A stretch of 5,168 nt of DNA, from the NCBI GenBank assembly GCA_027364495.1, contig DAHXPE010000053.1, positions 1-5,168 on the forward strand, given 5' to 3'. The notes below the pieces were generated by a model. The model had not been told where the DNA came from, searched no databases, and saw only the letters and a program-made list of their open reading frames with translations. Shown here one piece after another: positions 5,154 to 5,168 of this stretch (its first letter is position 1; each line of letters begins with the position of its first letter). Position numbers and translations under genes: made by a program. The stretch is from Candidatus Heimdallarchaeota archaeon. Lineage in GTDB: Archaea > Asgardarchaeota > Heimdallarchaeia > Hodarchaeales > LC-3.

Positions 5154-5168
5154 ATTAAAGAAATTTTT

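Larger units (their letters stand above)
4750..5168. other. Right-hand AT-rich region without a confident gene
   Basis: Apart from the two doubtful short frames listed separately, nothing recognisable was found. T5 at 4821-4825 could end the copy 2 transcript. The minus-strand frame at 4863-5048 is almost entirely F, I, L, N, K, S and Y, as expected from non-coding AT-rich DNA, and was not accepted. Confidence 0.5.

Overview
This is a very AT-rich window with three plus-strand protein-coding loci, wide spacers, and a pair of diverged, apparently structured RNA elements in the 3' spacer. Several signs favour an archaeon. A GGTGA ribosome-binding motif sits five bases before the best start of the central gene, and TATA-like boxes with purine-rich upstream flanks precede genes. 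There are no convincing -35/-10 promoters, and T-runs serve as likely terminators. The base composition, loose spacing and acyl-CoA ligase content would suit an Asgard (Lokiarchaeia-like) lineage. That placement is inference, and no taxonomic marker is present.

Layout. Bases 1-339 are spacer. Bases 340-1278 encode the N-terminal half of an AMP-forming acyl-CoA synthetase. It stops exactly where the ATP-binding P-loop should begin and continues into an unrelated 52-residue tail, so it is probably a broken or chimeric gene. Bases 1394-3352 encode a full-length acetoacetate--CoA ligase with all core motifs. Bases 3353-3692 are a spacer with an AT-only hairpin, T-runs and a promoter. Bases 3693-4238 encode a compact FMN-dependent nitroreductase, possibly on a leaderless mRNA.

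The most unusual part is 4280-4750. Two copies of a 170-200 base element lie head to tail, near 4301-4480 and 4540-4749. They align along their length despite many substitutions. They keep the same helices through paired changes (G-C to A-T, T-A to A-T, and a wholly re-sequenced long-range helix) and differ by whole helices. One hairpin in copy 2 is capped by C(UUCG)G. A TATA-like box lies at the expected distance before each copy, and copy 1 ends in a T7 run. I read them as two tandem non-coding RNA genes of a family I do not recognise. The remainder (4750-5168) holds only a 39-codon ORF and a start-less open frame, possibly gene remnants.

The ligase would feed acetoacetate into acetoacetyl-CoA and so into thiolase, butanoate or isoprenoid metabolism. 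The nitroreductase has its own promoter region and no evident functional link to it. The genes do not form a tight operon.
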